This document shows, piece by piece, positions 14,598 to 17,920 of a DNA stretch of 17,920 bases. Position 1 is the stretch's first letter. Every line of letters begins with the position of its first letter. The stretch lies in NCBI GenBank assembly GCA_045614925.1, contig JAZLDV010000007.1, forward strand, positions 1 through 17,920, written 5' to 3'. The notes beneath the pieces are model-generated. The model was not told the origin of the DNA, did not search any database, and saw only the letters and a list, made by a program, of their open reading frames with translations. The translations under genes were made by a program, and so were the position numbers. Origin of the DNA: JAZLDV01 sp045614925. Lineage in GTDB: Bacteria > Bacillota_I > Bacilli_A > Erysipelotrichales > Coprobacillaceae.

Positions 14598-14726
14598 TTA
14601 TCTATTTTTAAAGAATGAAACAATGTTTGAAAAATAATCACAGTAAGCATAGCGTTCTGAGTTTGCCCATGATGGAACAATTTCTCTATTTTGATCTAAG
14701 AAATAATGATTATATGGTACGAACAT
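14598..14726 (-). CDS. Small uncharacterised protein, 42 aa
   Basis: A 42-residue frame beginning MFVPYNHYFLDQNREI, with WANSERYAYCDYF in the middle and ending SFFKNR. AAGGAGG (minus strand, 14735-14741) lies 8 bases before the ATG, among the strongest ribosome binding sites in the window. The frame ends just before a bidirectional terminator. Those two signals make it a real gene despite its size. It is rich in aromatic residues (F, Y, W), has no signal peptide and no membrane segment, and I recognise no family. A possible -10 TATAAT on the minus strand is at 14769-14774, without a good -35. It fills most of the gap of about 300 bases between the GIY-YIG gene and the PucR regulator. Confidence 0.72.
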   Translation of the reverse strand: MFVPYNHYFLDQNREIVPSWANSERYAYCDYFSNIVSFFKNR

Positions 14727-14827
14727 GATTTTTTCCTCCTTGAATGTTTTATTTTTAATACAATATATATTATATTCAAAAATATAAATAAAGATAGAGA
14801 CATTAAAGCTAAAAAAATTGTATAATG

Positions 14828-14844
14828 TTGTGCAAACTGCACAA
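14828..14844. promoter_or_regulatory. Palindromic operator over the -35 box
   Basis: TTGTGCA (14828-14834) and TGCACAA (14838-14844) form a perfect 7-bp inverted repeat with a 3-base centre. It covers the -35 box and part of the spacer, where a bound dimer would block RNA polymerase. I see no second copy in the window. The natural candidate for binding is the regulator encoded directly downstream, but this is inferred. Confidence 0.5.
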
Positions 14845-14856
14845 AAGTAATATAAT
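14828..14856 (+). promoter_or_regulatory. Promoter of the PucR-type regulator gene
   Basis: TTGTGC (14828-14833), a 17-base spacer and consensus TATAAT (14851-14856), with an A+T-rich stretch upstream. The leader to the ATG at 14879 is short. Confidence 0.65.
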
Positions 14857-14878
14857 AGTAAAACAAGGGGGAATTTTT

Positions 14879-16042
14879 ATGGGGTTTACAATAGATGATG
14901 CATTAACACAGACATCTTCACAATATAAATTAAAATTATTAGCTGGAAAAGAAGGTTGTGCCAATGCAATGACATGGGTTCATATGATTGAAGACATGAC
15001 AATTATTAAACAATTATGGGGAAAAGAATTAGCTGTCTCTACAGGACTAGGATTTCAAGAAGAAGGAGCATTATTAGAATTAGTAAAGACATTAGTTAAA
15101 TATCACAGTGTAGGACTAATACTTAATACAGGTATGTACATATTTGATATACCAGAAGACGTTATAGAATATTGTAATGAGCATTCTTTACCGCTTCTTA
15201 CAATGCCTTGGGAAATCAGTATGGCAGACTTAATCAGAGATTATTCAATGAGATGCTTAGATTCACAAAGAGAAGATAGACATATATCTAAATACTTTCA
15301 GAATGCTTTTATTGATTCACGTAATGTAGAAACATCTAGAGAAAATTTAACTGCTTATTTTGATGTAGAAGGAATATTCCAGGTTATTCTTATAGATATT
15401 GAAGATGCAGATCAGTTAGATGCAGTAGATAGAGGGAAAATCAGTTCACAGATTGAATTAGCTTTTGAAAAAATAGAATGTCCTTATAGCTTTTTCTGGT
15501 TTGATGGACACTTTGTCTTAATTTTAAATAATCTTGATGTAGAAAGAGTAGAAGAAGTTGTTGATAATATGTATAGACGTTCTAGAAAAAGAAATCTTAA
15601 TCATGTAATGCATATTGGAATAGGAACTAGCTTAAAAGATTTTAGAAAAGTTATTCAATCTTATAAAAGAGCAAAAGCAGCATTAAATATGTCTAAACAA
15701 TTTCAATATCCTACGACTTCATTTGAAGAAATGGGAATTTATCAGATTCTATTTTCTATTGAAGATAAAGCAATCTTAGAACAGATGTATCATAATTTCT
15801 TAGATCCAATTATGGAATATGATAAGAAACATCATGGTGAGTTAGAGACAACTCTTTATTATTTCTTAGAGTATGGAGGAAATCAGCAGTTAATGGCTAA
15901 AGAACTTTATATGCATAGAAATACAATTAATTATCGATTAAATAAGATTAAAGAATTGTTAGGAACAAACTTAGAAACAGCAGAAGAAAGAATACCTTAT
16001 ATATTATCTTTCTATATAAAGAAAATGCTTATTAAAGGATAG
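14879..16042 (+). CDS. PucR/CdaR-type transcriptional regulator
   Basis: 387 residues with the three-part PucR layout. Residues about 3-125 are the N-terminal PucR sensor domain (TIDDALTQTSSQYKLKLLAG, MTWVHMIEDM, and the hydrophobic GLILNTGMYI). Residues about 160-275 are a degenerate GGDEF-like domain with MHIGIGTSLKDFRKVIQSYK. Residues about 322-382 are the C-terminal helix-turn-helix (TLYYFLEYGGNQQLMAKELY, then HRNTINYRLNKIKELLG). The family typically regulates purine, sugar-acid or amino-acid catabolism genes, but none lies nearby, so the ligand and targets are unknown. An in-frame ATG at 14825 is rejected because it precedes the -10 box; the ATG at 14879 follows AAGGGGG at good spacing. 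A palindrome over its own promoter suggests self-control. The proS promoter begins just past its stop codon. Confidence 0.9.
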   Translation: MGFTIDDALTQTSSQYKLKLLAGKEGCANAMTWVHMIEDMTIIKQLWGKELAVSTGLGFQEEGALLELVKTLVKYHSVGLILNTGMYIFDIPEDVIEYCNEHSLPLLTMPWEISMADLIRDYSMRCLDSQREDRHISKYFQNAFIDSRNVETSRENLTAYFDVEGIFQVILIDIEDADQLDAVDRGKISSQIELAFEKIECPYSFFWFDGHFVLILNNLDVERVEEVVDNMYRRSRKRNLNHVMHIGIGTSLKDFRKVIQSYKRAKAALNMSKQFQYPTTSFEEMGIYQILFSIEDKAILEQMYHNFLDPIMEYDKKHHGELETTLYYFLEYGGNQQLMAKELYMHRNTINYRLNKIKELLGTNLETAEERIPYILSFYIKKMLIKG

Positions 16043-16070
16043 TTGCAATTTTATTAAATTCTTGTATAAT
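16043..16070 (+). promoter_or_regulatory. proS promoter (sigma-A)
   Basis: TTGCAA (16043-16048), a 16-base spacer, consensus TATAAT (16065-16070). It starts immediately after the stop codon of the regulator gene. The leader of about 30 bases is too short for a T-box. Confidence 0.68.
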
Positions 16071-16105
16071 AGTAAAGTAAATTAGAAGAAAAGGGGAACA
16101 AGAAA

Positions 16106-17545
16106 ATGGCAAACAATAAAGTAAAAAATGATGCAATTACTTCAAGAGATGTAGACTTTGCACAGTGGTATACAGATGTATGTCGTAAAGCAGAGTTAAT
16201 GGATTACTCAAGTGTAAAAGGATTCATTATTTATCGTCCGTATGGATATGCATTATGGGAAATGATTCAAGCATATATGGACAAAAAATTCAAAGAAACA
16301 GGACACGAAAACGTATATATGCCGATGTTAATCCCTGAATCATTATTAAAAAAAGAAGCAGATCACGTAGAAGGATTTGCTCCTGAATGTGCAGTTGTGA
16401 CAAGAGGAGGATTAGATAACTTAGAAGAAAATTTAGTTATCAGACCAACTTCTGAAACATTATTCTGCGAACATTATGCAAAAATTATTAACTCTTATAG
16501 AGATTTACCAAAATTATATAATCAATGGTGTAGCGTTGTAAGATGGGAAAAAACAACTCGCCCATTCTTAAGAGGATCTGAATTCTTATGGCAAGAAGGT
16601 CATACAATTCATGCAAGCGAACAAGAAGCAAGAGAAGAAACAATGAGAATGTTAGATATCTATGATACTACTGCAAGAGATTTATTAGCAATTCCAATGG
16701 TTACTGGTAAAAAGACTGATAAAGAAAAATTTGCAGGAGCAGAAGAAACATACACAATTGAAGCTTTAATGCATGATGGTAAAGCATTACAATCAGGAAC
16801 ATCTCATTACTTCGGTGATGGATTTGCAAGAGCTTTCGACATGAAATTCTTAGATAAAGATAATAAACAAAAATATGTTTATCAGACTTCATGGGGTGTG
16901 TCTACACGTTTATTAGGTGCAATTATTATGGTTCATGGTGATGACAATGGTTTAGTTTTACCACCTAGAGTAGCACCTACACAAGTTATGATTATTCCAA
17001 TCCAACAACATAAAGAAGGAATCTTAGATAAAGCTTATGAATTAGAAGCTGAATTAAAAGCAGCTGGTATCAGAGTAAAAGTTGATGCAACTGACAAATC
17101 TCCAGGATGGAAATTCTCAGAAGCAGAAATGAGAGGAATTCCTTTACGTTTAGAAGTAGGACCAAGAGATTTAGCAAATGGACAATGTGTTGTAGCTAAA
17201 CGTGTTAATGGTGAAAAAATCACTTTAGATATTAATGAAAAATTACCTGAAGTTATTGCTTCATTATTAGATGAAATTCATAATGATATGTATGAAAAAG
17301 CATTAGCATTCAGAAATGAACATATTACAACAGTTGAAACATTTGATCATTTCAAAGAAGTATTAAATACTAAAGGTGGATATGTAAAAATGGCTTGGTG
17401 TGGAGATGAAGCTTGTGAAATCAAAATTAAAGAAGAAACAGCAGCAACTTCACGTTGTATTGATACAGAAGCAACTGCAGAAGGTGTATGTCCAATCTGT
17501 GGAAAAGAAGCAAAACATATCGTTTATTTTGCAAGAGCTTATTAA
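16106..17545 (+). CDS. proS: Prolyl-tRNA synthetase, archaeal/eukaryote-like type
   Basis: 479 residues. It charges tRNA-Pro with proline in the cytoplasm. Class II motifs are present: motif 1 around residues 40-75 (YRPYGYALWEMIQAYMDKKF), RPTSET at 113-118, motif 2 RWEKTTRPFLRGSEFLWQEGHT at about 146-167 in two adjacent parts, and motif 3 in STRLLGAIIMVHGDDNGLV. The roughly 180-residue INS editing domain of typical bacterial ProRS is absent. The C-terminus instead has a zinc-type extension with C432, C437, C462 and C465 and the closing YFARAY. These features define the archaeal-type enzyme that some low-GC Firmicutes use as their only ProRS. AAAGGGGA precedes the ATG. It has its own promoter and terminator. 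Confidence 0.97.
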   Translation: MANNKVKNDAITSRDVDFAQWYTDVCRKAELMDYSSVKGFIIYRPYGYALWEMIQAYMDKKFKETGHENVYMPMLIPESLLKKEADHVEGFAPECAVVTRGGLDNLEENLVIRPTSETLFCEHYAKIINSYRDLPKLYNQWCSVVRWEKTTRPFLRGSEFLWQEGHTIHASEQEAREETMRMLDIYDTTARDLLAIPMVTGKKTDKEKFAGAEETYTIEALMHDGKALQSGTSHYFGDGFARAFDMKFLDKDNKQKYVYQTSWGVSTRLLGAIIMVHGDDNGLVLPPRVAPTQVMIIPIQQHKEGILDKAYELEAELKAAGIRVKVDATDKSPGWKFSEAEMRGIPLRLEVGPRDLANGQCVVAKRVNGEKITLDINEKLPEVIASLLDEIHNDMYEKALAFRNEHITTVETFDHFKEVLNTKGGYVKMAWCGDEACEIKIKEETAATSRCIDTEATAEGVCPICGKEAKHIVYFARAY

Positions 17546-17552
17546 TAAAAAC

Positions 17553-17580
17553 AGGAACTCTATTGAGTTCCTTTTATTTT
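17553..17580. terminator. Bidirectional terminator between proS and the pentapeptide gene
   Basis: GGAACTC (17554-17560) pairs with GAGTTCC (17565-17571) around TATT and is followed by TTTTATTTT. On the minus strand the stem is followed by TGTTTTTATT. The left arm meets the stop codon of the minus-strand gene at 17560. Confidence 0.88.
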
Positions 17581-17920
17581 GACTTTTAAAAGATGGAGTA
17601 AAGATAAAGCCTGATAAGGCTCTATAATAGCTCCATATATATTTTTTACATCTGTAATAATATAATCAAGCTTGCAGCTAGATAAGTCTATATTTTTTAA
17701 AGATGTTTCATTGACTTCACATAGTTCAAAATTGCATCTTTCAAATTCTGTTTTCTTTAAATTGACTCTTACAAAACTCCCTTGATTTAAATCACATTCA
17801 TTAAAACAGCATGATCTCATCTCACTATCGCCTATACTTATAAAACGACATAAACATTCATTTATGCTACAATAATCAAATAAACACTCACTAAACAAAG
17901 TTCCCATCATTTTACAATTA
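17560..17920 (-). CDS. Pentapeptide-repeat protein (5' end outside the window)
   Basis: The C-terminal part of a pentapeptide-repeat protein, a right-handed four-sided beta-helix that often mimics DNA. Visible repeats follow the x-x-F/L-x-x rhythm: RSCCFNECDLNQGSFVRVNL, KKTEFERCNFELCEVNETSL, then KNIDLSSCKLDY. It ends with the common closing helix IIEPYQALSLLHLLKVKIK. An ATG pair lies at 17905-17910, but the frame stays open upstream to the window edge (N-C-K before the methionines) and the repeats are already under way, so the real start is almost certainly outside. The closing PYQALSLLHLL helix occurs in Qnr-like and related Firmicute proteins, some of which protect gyrase. Function here is not established. 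Confidence 0.85.
   Translation of the reverse strand, partial: NCKMMGTLFSECLFDYCSINECLCRFISIGDSEMRSCCFNECDLNQGSFVRVNLKKTEFERCNFELCEVNETSLKNIDLSSCKLDYIITDVKNIYGAIIEPYQALSLLHLLKVKIKGTQ

Noticed and set aside
14825..14878. Upstream ATG extending the PucR-type regulator by 18 residues
   Set aside because: It lies before the -10 box at 14851, so it would not be in the transcript; the ATG at 14879 has a clear ribosome binding site.
16043..16105. T-box or other riboswitch before proS
   Set aside because: The promoter is only about 60 bases from the start codon, leaving no room for a T-box and no conserved T-box sequence.
16701..17223. Two minus-strand open frames inside proS
   Set aside because: They are antisense to conserved synthetase sequence, with no ribosome binding site or family match.
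17400..17582. 60-codon plus-strand frame at the end of proS
   Set aside because: It is a shifted frame of the conserved zinc-binding C-terminus of proS and runs through the terminator.
1..17920. CRISPR array, prophage, insertion sequence or defence system
   Set aside because: I saw no regular spaced repeats, transposase, integrase or defence gene; the window is mostly conserved core genes.

Overview
The window looks like the chromosome of a low-GC, spore-forming Firmicute, most likely of the Erysipelotrichia/Coprobacillaceae type. The reasons are the AT-rich third codon positions and strong AAGGAGG-type ribosome binding sites. TGA is used as a stop, so it is not a mollicute code. The window also has a SufU-type SUF operon, an archaeal-type prolyl-tRNA synthetase and relatives of Bacillus sporulation genes. 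The lineage is an inference; the low-GC Firmicute assignment is firm.

Layout. Positions 1-220 are the end of an rRNA operon (last bases of 23S, a 5S gene, a terminator). Positions 304-3284 hold two co-directional genes: a glycosyltransferase fused to RecX, and a YhaM-type 3'-5' exoribonuclease. The yhaM start codon is separated from its ribosome binding site by a perfect hairpin. Positions 3309-5589 are on the minus strand: a HIT-family hydrolase and a pair of overlapping PrsA-like lipoprotein genes. A 25-residue single-membrane-segment protein resembling YjcZ lies at 5741-5818 with its own terminator.

Positions 5925-10689 form a tightly overlapping sufC-sufD-sufS-sufU-sufB operon that builds Fe-S clusters. 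It runs on into a 5-formyltetrahydrofolate cyclo-ligase gene and a terminator. Next come two overlapping sporulation-type genes (yunB and a divergent CotS/YutH-like gene). They are followed by a HEAT-plus-methyltransferase protein with a consensus promoter, and a GIY-YIG protein. A 42-residue minus-strand protein (14598-14726) converges on the GIY-YIG gene and shares its bidirectional terminator. A PucR-type regulator follows, with a perfect palindrome over its own -35 box, then proS with its own promoter. The right edge holds the end of a pentapeptide-repeat gene on the minus strand.

Most of the window is housekeeping. The parts most worth a second look are the GT-RecX fusion, the hairpin between ribosome binding site and start in yhaM, the two tiny genes, the palindromic operator, the altered SufU metal motif, the N-terminally reduced SufD, and the altered motif IV in the methyltransferase-like protein. 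I found no CRISPR array, prophage, insertion sequence or defence system.
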